This document shows, piece after piece, positions 1 to 8,040 of a stretch of DNA of 64,000 bases (position 1 is the first letter of the stretch; every line of letters starts with the position of its first letter). The notes below the pieces were generated by a model, which had not been told where the DNA came from, searched no databases, and worked only from the letters and a program-made list of their open reading frames with translations. This DNA is from an uncultured Megasphaera sp. (GTDB taxonomy: Bacteria > Bacillota > Negativicutes > Veillonellales > Megasphaeraceae), in NCBI GenBank assembly GCA_900540735.1, contig UQHB01000012.1, positions 1-64,000 on the forward strand, read 5' to 3'. Both the position numbers and the translations under genes were made by a program.

Positions 1-201
1 TGGAATTCTTTTGGAATTGATTCATTTAGAGGCTTGACATATTACCAGATTGCTTTTACCATTTAGAATTCGGGATAATCCGCGAAAATACTTCTATCAT
101 GTTACTTCACCACCGTATCAATCTGTATTCCATACTTAAATGGATGAACTACACCTGCCCATATTTTAATTATGTAGAATATAACCACTTCGTTCTAATT
201 C
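1..201. other. AT-rich intergenic stretch, nothing recognised
   Basis: No open frame with a ribosome binding site, no tRNA-like fold and no strong terminator was seen here. The sequence is clearly more AT-rich than the core genes that follow, which is common at the edge of acquired or decaying DNA. If the neighbouring 101-residue frame is not a gene, the gene-free stretch runs to about position 773. Confidence 0.4.
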
Positions 202-507
202 TTAGAATTCCGATACTAATTCATCTAAATCTTTCATTTCTTTTTCCGCAATACTAGTATCCATTTTTTGTTTCATCTGAAAATAGCGTTTTCTTGATTT
301 TTCTCCTTTACTATATAATTGTTGATACATCTGCTTATCTTTTACTGTTATTTCCTGTAACGATGTTTTTACTATCAGTTGATTACCCATGGTGTTCTGC
401 AAACGCGGTAACGTAGTTCGATAAGGCCCAATACCTTCTTCAGGTACATCATCATAATAAAAATTATTTATGACTTTTTCAATAGTTCCAAAAGGCACTA
501 CGTTCAT
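202..507 (-). CDS. Hypothetical protein, doubtful
   Basis: An open frame of 101 codons in AT-rich DNA. The predicted product is charged, with a Lys/Glu-rich C-terminal half (residues about 55-101) that could form a helix. I recognise no family. No clear Shine-Dalgarno sequence precedes the ATG at 507. It could be the tail of a decayed mobile-element gene or a chance frame. The amino-acid composition is protein-like, which is the only support. Confidence 0.3.
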   Translation of the reverse strand: MNVVPFGTIEKVINNFYYDDVPEEGIGPYRTTLPRLQNTMGNQLIVKTSLQEITVKDKQMYQQLYSKGEKSRKRYFQMKQKMDTSIAEKEMKDLDELVSEF

Positions 508-705
508 TTTAGTAAATCCGGATACGCCATATGTATATTTTCATATCCTATTTCTCCACTAACGTGACATATCCATCGGTCTATAAAACAGCAATTTTTT
601 GTACTTTCCTGCTCTCTTTTCTTAAGTATACTACCATTTATAAAAATTAGCAGTATGAAATTATTAACAAAATAACGCGTTATGCGCCAGCAAATGCACG
701 CAAAA

Positions 706-748
706 AAACACCTCCATACGAGCTTAGGAGCTCATACAGAGGTGTATG
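706..748 (-). terminator. Rho-independent terminator of the BrxF-like gene
   Basis: On the minus strand the hairpin arms ACACCTCT/GGAGGTGT (with mismatches) enclose a second stem GAGC/GCTC and are followed by a run of seven T. It lies about 25 nt after the stop of the BrxF-like gene. The minus-strand loop contains GCTCCTAAG, a string shared with the hairpin loop at 19557-19586. Confidence 0.75.
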
Positions 749-773
749 CCGTTCGTTGTATTGCTTTGTTAGC

Positions 774-1238
774 TTAGTCTAAAGACATAACGTGATTCGG
801 GTCAGCAATCGTGAATTTTGCGTACTTCGGATCGCCATTATGTTCAAAATAGAGCGTATTCCCTTCGAGGGACCCACGCCAGCCAACGATTAAGGGGACT
901 TCTTTACTGAGTTCAGACAATAATTGTACAGGGTCTAAATTCAAAATCGGGGCAAACAAGAAATCAACGTTATCAATCATCAAGACTTTTGCATTGAGCC
1001 GATGGATAGCTGTGGAAATTAAGGAAATGGCCTTTTCCGGACGGTCTGCGCGAGGAACTTCGAGGAATTCATCGTCAATCAAATCTTTGGCTTCGCAGAA
1101 TTTCCACCCTTCCTGATAGGTTAATTCCCGGAGAACTTTGCTCTTCCCGGAGCCAGGACCACCGATAAGAATTAAAATTTTTTCGTCGTCCTGAGCGATG
1201 TATTTCCACCGCGTTAAGACTTCTGCATCTGTAACCAT
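774..1238 (-). CDS. Orphan BrxF-like P-loop ATPase
   Basis: A 154-residue P-loop protein. Walker A is GGPGSGKS at residues 26-33, a Walker B-like strand VLMIDN lies at 85-90, and the C-terminal part has the pattern 'DPVQLLSELS ... GW.G ... GDPKYAKF'. This spacing resembles BrxF, the small ATPase of type 3 BREX phage-defence systems, as I remember that family. The ATG at 1238 follows a good GAGGTGATAATC ribosome site, so longer upstream starts are rejected. No other BREX gene (brxC, pglX, pglZ, brxA) is visible: the gene stands alone, with its own terminator, next to a secreted-protein gene. Its job outside BREX is unknown. It may be a stand-alone ATPase or a relic. Confidence 0.65.
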   Translation of the reverse strand: MVTDAEVLTRWKYIAQDDEKILILIGGPGSGKSKVLRELTYQEGWKFCEAKDLIDDEFLEVPRADRPEKAISLISTAIHRLNAKVLMIDNVDFLFAPILNLDPVQLLSELSKEVPLIVGWRGSLEGNTLYFEHNGDPKYAKFTIADPNHVMSLD

Positions 1239-1355
1239 GATTATCACCTCATCTACTAATATTATTATATTTATTATACTTGAATTTAAGGATATAAGCA
1301 AAGCATTTTAAGTATTTTCTATAAATATGCCAATGTTCGCAATCTTAGGCCTTAC

Positions 1356-2549
1356 TTATTCCTTTAGCCCATACCGTTCCATTGGGTCTTGCAGGTTTTG
1401 GATTGGTTCACTCGTAAGGAGAATGTCGTCCACATAGTGTTCATTGTGCTTGACAACGAAGACGAGCGAAACGCCTTTCTGGAAAGGACTATCGTAATAG
1501 TAGGCATCGACCGAGTCCGGCGTATCCGGGCCAATTTCCAGGCGGTCTGGGCGGCCATAGAGAGCTAAAATCGTCGACACGTAGTACCCCAGCGTAGCAC
1601 CCCGATTGGTATAGGCGTTATTGGTCAATAAAAAGGCTTTAGTAATCATATTACGACGGTTTACTTCGAGACCATAACTGCCATAGAGCCAAAAATCATG
1701 GGTGTTTCGCTTGATGAGGTTCGTCCACATATTGTATTTATTCGCTTCAAAGGGCTTGTCGAGACCAAAGCCCATAAGGGTAAAGTCCCGTTCACTCCAC
1801 TTCGTAGCAGCAGCAACAGCCGGAGCCGTCGTATCAATATAAGGAGCTCGCGGCGGCATCAAGGCGACCCGTTCGACCCGGCGATTAGCTACGGCAAAAA
1901 CATAGCTAGATTCCTTGTCAGGGCTTTCGTAGACGAAGTAGTATACATCAGCATCAGCGTCACGCAAAACATTCGTAGGAACGCCAAATTGACGCACTAA
2001 GGCTTCGGCAGGATAACGTAAATAAATAGCACTGCCAATGGGGAAATCTTTGCCGCGCATGAGAAAGAGTGAGTCTACGCCCACTTGTACGGCTTTGCGT
2101 TCTTCACCATTTTCTTTGAGCACGTCTGCTGTATCATTGCGGAGGGTCAAGCGCAGGGCTTGATTCAAGTCGTCGTATTGGATTTTCGTAAAATGGTCAC
2201 TTTGGGAGTAGTGAATAGGACTGCCAAAGGCTTGCCGTACTTTCGTTAGCGAATCACCGCGATGGACACCGGCAACGGCAAAGTCAGCGTTCGTCAAGGC
2301 TGCACGCGGCAGGGTATCGAGGGCATCTAAGTAGGCTTTCGCAGCTGGTGTATCACCTTTTTGCGGCACTGAGCCGGCAGTTAAGGCATGTTTTGTTTCG
2401 TGTTCCGGTGGCGTCACTGTTTTGGTAATGGTGGCCTCTTCCGGAGCAGGTGCGTTCGCTACGATTGCGCCTGTTCCAGCGTCTGCGCCGTAGACCAGCG
2501 TCACAGCACAGGTCAAGCAGAAGGCCAACGCCAAGGATTTAACGTTCAT
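1356..2549 (-). CDS. Secreted hypothetical protein
   Basis: The 397-residue product starts with a typical signal peptide (Lys at residue 4, hydrophobic core about 5-20, cleavage near AYGAD) if the ATG at 2549 is used. That ATG sits 6-8 nt after AGGAGGTCC, so the longer frame to 2606 is rejected; the longer frame would also run through the lysS terminator. After an Ala/Pro/Thr-rich linker (about 25-70) come two similar-looking halves: 'VHRGDSLTKVRQAFGSP' near residue 98 and a later 'YGRPDRLEIG' block. These recall repeated SmpA/BamE-like folds, but I cannot assign a family. Probably periplasmic. A single-gene unit. Confidence 0.7.
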   Translation of the reverse strand: MNVKSLALAFCLTCAVTLVYGADAGTGAIVANAPAPEEATITKTVTPPEHETKHALTAGSVPQKGDTPAAKAYLDALDTLPRAALTNADFAVAGVHRGDSLTKVRQAFGSPIHYSQSDHFTKIQYDDLNQALRLTLRNDTADVLKENGEERKAVQVGVDSLFLMRGKDFPIGSAIYLRYPAEALVRQFGVPTNVLRDADADVYYFVYESPDKESSYVFAVANRRVERVALMPPRAPYIDTTAPAVAAATKWSERDFTLMGFGLDKPFEANKYNMWTNLIKRNTHDFWLYGSYGLEVNRRNMITKAFLLTNNAYTNRGATLGYYVSTILALYGRPDRLEIGPDTPDSVDAYYYDSPFQKGVSLVFVVKHNEHYVDDILLTSEPIQNLQDPMERYGLKE

Positions 2550-2577
2550 AAGGGACCTCCTTTGCAGGGTCGGTGTA

Positions 2578-2616
2578 AAAAACACCCTTCGAAACGAATC
2601 CTTCAAAGGGTGTTAT
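2578..2616 (-). terminator. Terminator of lysS
   Basis: On the minus strand ACACCCTTTGAAGG and TTCGAAGGGTGT form a GC-containing stem followed by six T, just after the lysS stop. The tail of the hairpin reaches to about 30 nt from the start of the next gene, so lysS and the secreted protein are separate units. Confidence 0.85.
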
Positions 2617-2621
2617 AGGTC

Positions 2622-4133
2622 TTACTGATGTTCCGGACGGCTTAAGGGGAATAAGAGTACGTCGCGGATGGACGCGCTGTTCGTGAGGAACATGACTAAG
2701 CGATCAATGCCAATGCCGAGGCCGCCTGTTGGAGGAAGGCCGTATTCGAGGGCACGGCAGTAATCTTCATCCATTTGATGTGCTTCGTCGTCGCCATGAG
2801 CCCGTTCTTCCATTTGCGCAATGAAACGATTCCGCTGGTCAATGGGGTCATTTAATTCGGAGAAGCCATTGGCCAATTCACGGCCATAAATGTACGCTTC
2901 AAACCGATAAGTTAAGAGCGGATTATCCAAATCTTGTTTCGTGAGCGGCGAAATTTCGAGGGGATGACCTGTAATAATCGTCGGGTTAATCAAGTTTTCT
3001 TCAACGAATTTTTCGAAGAAAGCGTTAATGATTTTACCGACACCATCGTATTGGCCGTATTCGACTTTCTTTTCATCAGCCAATTTACGAGCATCTTCTA
3101 ATTCCGTTACGCCTGTAAAATCGACACCACTGAATTTCTTAACCGCTTCAATCATGGTCATGCGGTCCCATGGCGGTGTTAAATCGATTTCTTTATCAAT
3201 ATACGTAATCTTTGTCGTACCATAGAGGTCTTGGCAAAGTTTAGAAACCATATCTTCTGTAATCGCAATAACGTCTTCTAAATCGCCATATGCTTGGTAC
3301 AATTCAACGGTCGTAAATTCTGGGTTGTGCCGTGTATCAATGCCTTCGTTACGGAAGCAGCGATTCATTTCATAGACCCGTTCGAGACCGCCGACGAGAA
3401 GTCGTTTTAAGTGTAATTCCGGGGCAATACGGAGGTACATATCCATATCGAGAGCGTTGTGATGCGTCTTGAATGGACGCGCAGCAGCACCGCCGGCAAT
3501 GGTATGGAGCATCGGCGTTTCGACTTCGAGGAAGTGCCGTTCATCTAAGTATTTACGAATACCTTTGATGATTTTCGACCGTTTAATAAACGTATCTTTT
3601 ACTTCCGGATTGACGATGAGGTCGAGGTAACGCTGACGATATCGTGTTTCTTTATCCGTTAAGCCATGGAATTTTTCCGGAAGAGGACGGAGGGATTTAG
3701 AAAGAAGTATCCATTTTTCAACACGAACCGTCGTTTCCCCAGTGTGCGTCGTGAACACAGTCCCTTCTACGCCAATAATATCGCCAATATCGAGGAGTTT
3801 GAATAAGGCATACGAATCTTCGCCTAATACATCTTTGCGGAAATAGAGCTGTACTTCACCGCTCAAATCGCGGAGTACGCAGAATGCCGTTTTGCCGTGA
3901 CGGCGCAGTGCCATAAGACGACCAGCTACGCGGACGACACTTTCATTCTTTTCTAATTCTTCTGCTTTATCTTTGACATCTTGTGCATGATGATCCCAGT
4001 TAAATTTCTGGCCATACGGATAGACACCGTGGTCGATGAATTCTTGCATCTTTTCACGGCGCACCTTCATTTGGTCATTTAATTTTTCTTCTTCAATAAT
4101 CGGTTCTTGGTGCTGTTTTGTTTCTTCCGACAT
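2622..4133 (-). CDS. lysS: Lysyl-tRNA synthetase, class II
   Basis: Charges tRNA-Lys with lysine in the cytoplasm. The 503-residue length fits class II LysRS. The N-terminal OB-fold anticodon-binding domain (about 60-170) is followed by the catalytic core. Motif 2 is visible as 'FRNEGIDTRHNPEFT' near residue 265 and motif 3 as 'GLGIGIDRLVMFL' near 475. The start follows TAGGAGGAAT. It lies 22 nt downstream of greA, an arrangement shared by many Firmicutes, so the two are likely cotranscribed from greA to lysS. Confidence 0.97.
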   Translation of the reverse strand: MSEETKQHQEPIIEEEKLNDQMKVRREKMQEFIDHGVYPYGQKFNWDHHAQDVKDKAEELEKNESVVRVAGRLMALRRHGKTAFCVLRDLSGEVQLYFRKDVLGEDSYALFKLLDIGDIIGVEGTVFTTHTGETTVRVEKWILLSKSLRPLPEKFHGLTDKETRYRQRYLDLIVNPEVKDTFIKRSKIIKGIRKYLDERHFLEVETPMLHTIAGGAAARPFKTHHNALDMDMYLRIAPELHLKRLLVGGLERVYEMNRCFRNEGIDTRHNPEFTTVELYQAYGDLEDVIAITEDMVSKLCQDLYGTTKITYIDKEIDLTPPWDRMTMIEAVKKFSGVDFTGVTELEDARKLADEKKVEYGQYDGVGKIINAFFEKFVEENLINPTIITGHPLEISPLTKQDLDNPLLTYRFEAYIYGRELANGFSELNDPIDQRNRFIAQMEERAHGDDEAHQMDEDYCRALEYGLPPTGGLGIGIDRLVMFLTNSASIRDVLLFPLSRPEHQ

Positions 4134-4155
4134 GTATAATTCCTCCTACCCTTTA

Positions 4156-4644
4156 TTATGCTTCTTCGTACGGTAAAATTTTGTATTTCAATTCACCAGC
4201 CGGTGCTTTTACCGTGACAATAGCAGGATTTTCTTTGCTAATAGGCTGCCCTAAAATAGCTTTACCTACAGGAGATTCATTGGAAATACGGTTGTTGAAC
4301 GGGTCTGCTTCAGACGTACCGACAACAGAGTACACAAATTTTTCCCCTGTTTCTACATCTTCGAGCGTTACTTTCGAGCCGAGACGAACTTTAGAGGAAT
4401 TGCCGTCGCTTTCTTCAATGATTTTAGCAGTACGGATTTTGTTTTCCAATTCCAAAATGTGGCCTTCAATGAAAGCCTGTTCATTTTTCGCAGCATCATA
4501 TTCAGAGTTTTCGCTAATATCACCGAGGGCGATAGCTTCTTCTAATCGTTTAGAAACTTTAATACGGCCTTCGGTTTTTAATCTATTTAATTCTTCTTTT
4601 AATTTCTGTAACCCTTCTTGCGTAACCAGTGTTTCGTTAGCCAT
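4156..4644 (-). CDS. greA: Transcription elongation factor GreA
   Basis: Rescues backtracked RNA polymerase by stimulating transcript cleavage. The 162-residue product has the N-terminal coiled coil (about 10-75, with the conserved acidic tip in 'GDISENSEYDAAK') and the C-terminal FKBP-like domain ending in 'SPVGKAILG'. The ATG at 4644 follows AAAAGGAGTTTG, so the upstream extension is rejected. First gene of a greA-lysS unit. Confidence 0.95.
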   Translation of the reverse strand: MANETLVTQEGLQKLKEELNRLKTEGRIKVSKRLEEAIALGDISENSEYDAAKNEQAFIEGHILELENKIRTAKIIEESDGNSSKVRLGSKVTLEDVETGEKFVYSVVGTSEADPFNNRISNESPVGKAILGQPISKENPAIVTVKAPAGELKYKILPYEEA

Positions 4645-4749
4645 AATACAAACTCCTTTTCCTCTATATGTATATAGAAATAATGCCAAGTAGATTTTAT
4701 TATATTCTTATCTATGAAAGATGTCAAACAGTAGAACTGCTACCGTTCG

Positions 4750-4833
4750 AGCGGCATAATAACACCCTAAAATGTTTAAGTATCGATTTGCGCCAATGCA
4801 CATTTTAGGGTGCCATCATGCCGCTTCACATTG
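4750..4833. repeat. Long hairpin with 24-nt loop
   Basis: Arms GCGGCAT-CACCCTAAAATG and CATTTTAGGGTG-ATGCCGC are complementary; each side has a five-base interruption between the two blocks. The loop (about 4776-4799) contains GCGCCAATGC, which is the reverse complement of GCATTGGCGC in the loop of the neighbouring hairpin at 4857-4929. No gene is seen in this greA-dusB gap. Confidence 0.7.
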
Positions 4834-4856
4834 CCAGTATGAACAGCACATGCGAT

Positions 4857-4929
4857 AAGGCAGAAGGTGCGGATAACAGCGCATTGGCGCGCTAGCGACA
4901 CCTAAGCAGTTAACTGTACCTTCTGCCTT
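4857..4929. repeat. Hairpin downstream of dusB, loop pairs with neighbour
   Basis: A perfect 12-bp stem, AAGGCAGAAGGT with ACCTTCTGCCTT, encloses a loop of about 49 nt. It lies next to the dusB stop and may end dusB transcription, although the T tract is weak. The loop carries GCATTGGCGC (4881-4890), complementary to the loop of the hairpin at 4750-4833, and CCTAAG, a string also found in the hairpin loops at 19557 and 54647. Confidence 0.65.
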
Positions 4930-4934
4930 TCCCC

Positions 4935-5924
4935 TTATGGTTGACACTCAGCCATCATTTCATGAATAATCTCTTTGAATTGCTCCACCGACTGGGCTCT
5001 GTTAATGCGCTCACGAAGAGATGCCGATCCATACAATCCTTTCGTGTACCACGACGCATGAGTCCGCATTTCCCGCAGGCCAATATACTCGCCTTTATAC
5101 GCTACGAGTGCTTCAAAATGATGCAAAATCTGCGTATACCGCTCCATAGCCGACGGTGGCGGTAACTCTTCGCCAGTCTCTAAATAATGCATGATTTCGT
5201 GGAAAATCCACGGATTCCCTTGAGCTCCGCGCGCTACCATAACGGCTTGGCATCCCGTTTCTGCCATCATCGCAGCGGCCGATTTACCATCGACAATATC
5301 ACCGTTGCCAATGACCGGAATGGAGACAGCCTCAACGACAGCCTTGATTTTCTGCCAATCTGCTTTACCGCTATAAAATTGCTCCCGTGTCCGCCCGTGG
5401 ACACACACTGCAACCGCCCCTGCTTGTTCAGCCCGTTTCGCTAGTTCTGGTGCTACGAAATGGGTATCATCCCAACCCGTGCGCATCTTGACAGTGACCG
5501 GAATAGAGACGGCATCAACACAAGCCTTAATAATGGCTTCTGCACGAGGCAAATCCTTGAGCAGTGCCGAGCCACTGCCATTGTTAACGACTTTTTTTAC
5601 AGGACAGCCCATGTTAATGTCCACAATATCGGCACCAGCCTGTTCTATCATGACTGCAGCTTTGGCCATCGTTTCTGGTTCAGAACCAAAAATCTGCATG
5701 GACAGCGGATGTTCGCCCGGGTCAATAGTGAGCATTTTCTGCGTCGTCTTATTGCCATATAATAGGCCCTTATCACTGACCATTTCCGTACAGACCAGGC
5801 CTGCGCCAAACTGCTGGGCAATGACGCGGTACGGCAAGTCACACACACCAGCCATAGGTGCTAAGACAATAGGACACGACAAGACGACATTGCCAATGGC
5901 AAAGGGCTTACTGGTTCCGTTCAT
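4935..5924 (-). CDS. dusB: tRNA-dihydrouridine synthase, DusB type
   Basis: Reduces uridines to dihydrouridine in tRNA D-loops with FMN and NADPH. The 329-residue protein is a TIM barrel with a helical C-terminal domain. Visible signatures are 'QIFGSEPETMAKAA' (near 77), 'INMGCPVKKVVNNGSG' with the catalytic Cys (near 105) and 'HGRTREQFYSGKADW' (near 175). It overlaps the end of coaX by 17 nt, so the two are translationally coupled. A coaX-dusB pair is a known Firmicute arrangement. Confidence 0.94.
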   Translation of the reverse strand: MNGTSKPFAIGNVVLSCPIVLAPMAGVCDLPYRVIAQQFGAGLVCTEMVSDKGLLYGNKTTQKMLTIDPGEHPLSMQIFGSEPETMAKAAVMIEQAGADIVDINMGCPVKKVVNNGSGSALLKDLPRAEAIIKACVDAVSIPVTVKMRTGWDDTHFVAPELAKRAEQAGAVAVCVHGRTREQFYSGKADWQKIKAVVEAVSIPVIGNGDIVDGKSAAAMMAETGCQAVMVARGAQGNPWIFHEIMHYLETGEELPPPSAMERYTQILHHFEALVAYKGEYIGLREMRTHASWYTKGLYGSASLRERINRAQSVEQFKEIIHEMMAECQP

Positions 5925-6672
5925 AAATAATCCGCAATCCTTCTAAGGTCAGCATCGGTTCAACGACGTCGATAGACTTCGTCGACGGGCCAATGACGAC
6001 GGCTAAGCCGCCAGTAGCAACAACTTTAGCATGGGCACCGAGTTCTTTGCGCATCCGTGCGACTAAGCCTTCGACTTGGCCCACAAAGCCATAGAAAACG
6101 CCGGCCTGCATGCTTTCAACAGTGTTGCGGCAAATGACTCGTTCAGTCCGACGAATTTCAATACGCGGTAATTTTGCCGTCCGCTGTACGAGAGCTTCTG
6201 TCGAAATGCCAATGCCCGGGCAAATAGCACCGCCTAAGTAGTTGCCTTTTTTGTCGACACCACAGAACGTCGTCGCCGTGCCGAAATCGATAATAATAAC
6301 CGGGCCGCCGTACAATTCATATGCTGCAACAGCATTGACGATACGGTCTGCGCCAACTTCACGAGGATTATCATATTTAATATCCATACCCGTTTTGACA
6401 CCAGGGCCAATGACGAGCGGCACAAGGCCAAAATACCGCTGGCACATCCGTTCCAGTGTCGGCATAACGGGCGGTACAACAGACGAAATAATGATGGCAT
6501 CAATTTCTTTCGCATTTACGCCATTTAAATAGAATAAGTTACGAATGAGCACGCCATATTCATCGGTCGTACCCAACCGGTTAGTCGAGACGCGCCAATG
6601 GTCGAGCAGCGTCTTCCCTTTAAATACGCCTAAGACAATATTCGTATTTCCCACATCAATAACTAATAACAT
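5908..6672 (-). CDS. coaX: Type III pantothenate kinase
   Basis: Phosphorylates pantothenate, the first step of coenzyme A synthesis. The 254-residue length fits CoaX. The ASKHA-fold motifs are clear: phosphate loop 'DVGNTNIVLGVF' at 6-17, 'GADRIVNAVAAY' near 107 and 'IIDFGTATTF' near 126. The ATG is preceded by GGGGAG. First gene of the coaX-dusB unit. Confidence 0.95.
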   Translation of the reverse strand: MLLVIDVGNTNIVLGVFKGKTLLDHWRVSTNRLGTTDEYGVLIRNLFYLNGVNAKEIDAIIISSVVPPVMPTLERMCQRYFGLVPLVIGPGVKTGMDIKYDNPREVGADRIVNAVAAYELYGGPVIIIDFGTATTFCGVDKKGNYLGGAICPGIGISTEALVQRTAKLPRIEIRRTERVICRNTVESMQAGVFYGFVGQVEGLVARMRKELGAHAKVVATGGLAVVIGPSTKSIDVVEPMLTLEGLRIIYERNQ

Positions 6673-6772
6673 GTCTTTTAAGTCTCCCCTGCGTGAAAGT
6701 ATAATACGCCTAATATAATAACAGAGTTTTACGAAATTGGGTAGTCTTTTAGCTAAAAAGGCTCAAAAAAAC

Positions 6773-6815
6773 AGGCCTTCTGTTCTCTAAGAACACGAAG
6801 ACCTGTTCGTCTACT
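6773..6815 (-). terminator. Terminator of birA
   Basis: Arms AACAGG-CTTC-GTTCT and GAAC-GAAG-CCTGTT form an interrupted stem around CTAA. On the minus strand it is followed by a T run (the complement of CAAAAAAAC). It lies directly after the birA stop. Confidence 0.8.
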
Positions 6816-6817
6816 CC

Positions 6818-7789
6818 TTATTGTACGGCACGGACGTGTACATCGCCAGCCAATACTTTTTCGATTCCTCTCTCAGTCTGTACTAAAAGATTACCGTTGT
6901 CGTCAAGGTCGACGGCTTTGCCGATAAAGGAACGATTCGGTTCCGTTACTTCGACGCTTTCACCGAGCATGCAGGACAAGGCTTTCCATTCGTCTAAGAC
7001 CGGGGCAAAGCCTTTTTCTTTGACCATATCATAGTAATATTCTAATTGGTACAATACTTCTGCTAAAAGCGCATCGCGATGGACCGCCATATTTTCGATG
7101 GCAAAACTCGTCGTCGTCTTCTTTAAATCACGCGGCAAGATTTTCCGCGACAACGTCGTATTAATACCAATCCCCATGACGAGGTAATTGATTTTTTCCA
7201 CAGACGCACTGAGCTCTGTTAAAATCCCAACGAGCTTTGCACCGCGTACGAGAATATCATTTGGCCACTTAATACCGCACTGAACCATCCCAAATTTCCG
7301 CAACGCTCTCGTAATAGCAACGGCTGCAACGAGCGTCATTTTCGATACTTCCATAGATGGAAACTCTGGCCGCAAAATAATGGAGAACCAAATGCCCTGC
7401 GCAAAAGGAGAAATAAATTTCCGGTCTAACCGGCCCCGTCCGCCAGTTTGTTCTTCGGCGACGACGACCGTTCCTTCTGGTGCGCCTTTATCTGCTAGTT
7501 TTTTCGCCATTGTATTTGTCGAATCTACTTTTTCATGGTACACGATTTTCCGGCCAAACGTAACGGTTTTTAATTGGCGTGTTACACTTTCGGGACTCAA
7601 TAATTCCGGTGCTTCCCGTAAGCAATAGCCTCGTTTCGTATATGATTCAATGACATATCCCCGCTGTTTCAGTACACGAATGTGTTTCCATACAGCTGTT
7701 CGGGAAATACTAAATAATTCGGAAATTTTTTGTCCAGATACAAATTCACCTTTATGATTCATTAAATAATCCAGGATGTCCTGTCTCAT
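6818..7789 (-). CDS. birA: Bifunctional biotin-protein ligase / biotin repressor
   Basis: Attaches biotin to acceptor proteins such as decarboxylase and carboxylase subunits, and represses biotin genes. The 323-residue protein has an N-terminal winged HTH (residues 1-60, 'SGQKISELFSISRTAVWKHI') and a ligase core with 'GGRGRLDRKF' near 116, 'KWPNDI' near 174 and 'GIGINTT' near 202. The C-terminal SH3-like cap is present. The HTH marks it as the regulatory form. A single-gene unit with its own terminator. Confidence 0.94.
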   Translation of the reverse strand: MRQDILDYLMNHKGEFVSGQKISELFSISRTAVWKHIRVLKQRGYVIESYTKRGYCLREAPELLSPESVTRQLKTVTFGRKIVYHEKVDSTNTMAKKLADKGAPEGTVVVAEEQTGGRGRLDRKFISPFAQGIWFSIILRPEFPSMEVSKMTLVAAVAITRALRKFGMVQCGIKWPNDILVRGAKLVGILTELSASVEKINYLVMGIGINTTLSRKILPRDLKKTTTSFAIENMAVHRDALLAEVLYQLEYYYDMVKEKGFAPVLDEWKALSCMLGESVEVTEPNRSFIGKAVDLDDNGNLLVQTERGIEKVLAGDVHVRAVQ

Positions 7790-8004
7790 ATAGTTTCACC
7801 CCTCTTGATGTCGATGTCAGGCACCGCGTATGTACATGCTTCGTATGAGCACGGACTCTATCACATAATGATATTGTAGCATAAATGAAAATCACGTCAA
7901 TACCATAAGCCAAAGTAATCAATATTCGTACTTTTTTCACATAAAATTCCTATTTATGGTAAAGTTATACTATGAATTATAATTTATTTTTATACTTGAA
8001 TTAA

Positions 8005-8040
8005 AAAAAGAACTGTGCCTACTGGACACAGTTCTTTTCG
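8005..8040 (-). terminator. Terminator of ftsH
   Basis: A perfect stem, AAAGAACTGTG and CACAGTTCTTT, with a nine-base loop lies just after the ftsH stop. On the minus strand it is followed by a T-rich stretch. Both flanks are A/T runs, so it could act on both strands. Confidence 0.88.

Noticed and set aside
774..1301. Longer start (1301) for the BrxF-like gene
   Set aside because: The extra residues are hydrophobic and AT-driven, while the ATG at 1238 has a strong ribosome site.
7752..7940. 62-codon minus-strand frame upstream of birA
   Set aside because: It overlaps the birA start, has no ribosome site and no recognisable content; most likely a chance frame.
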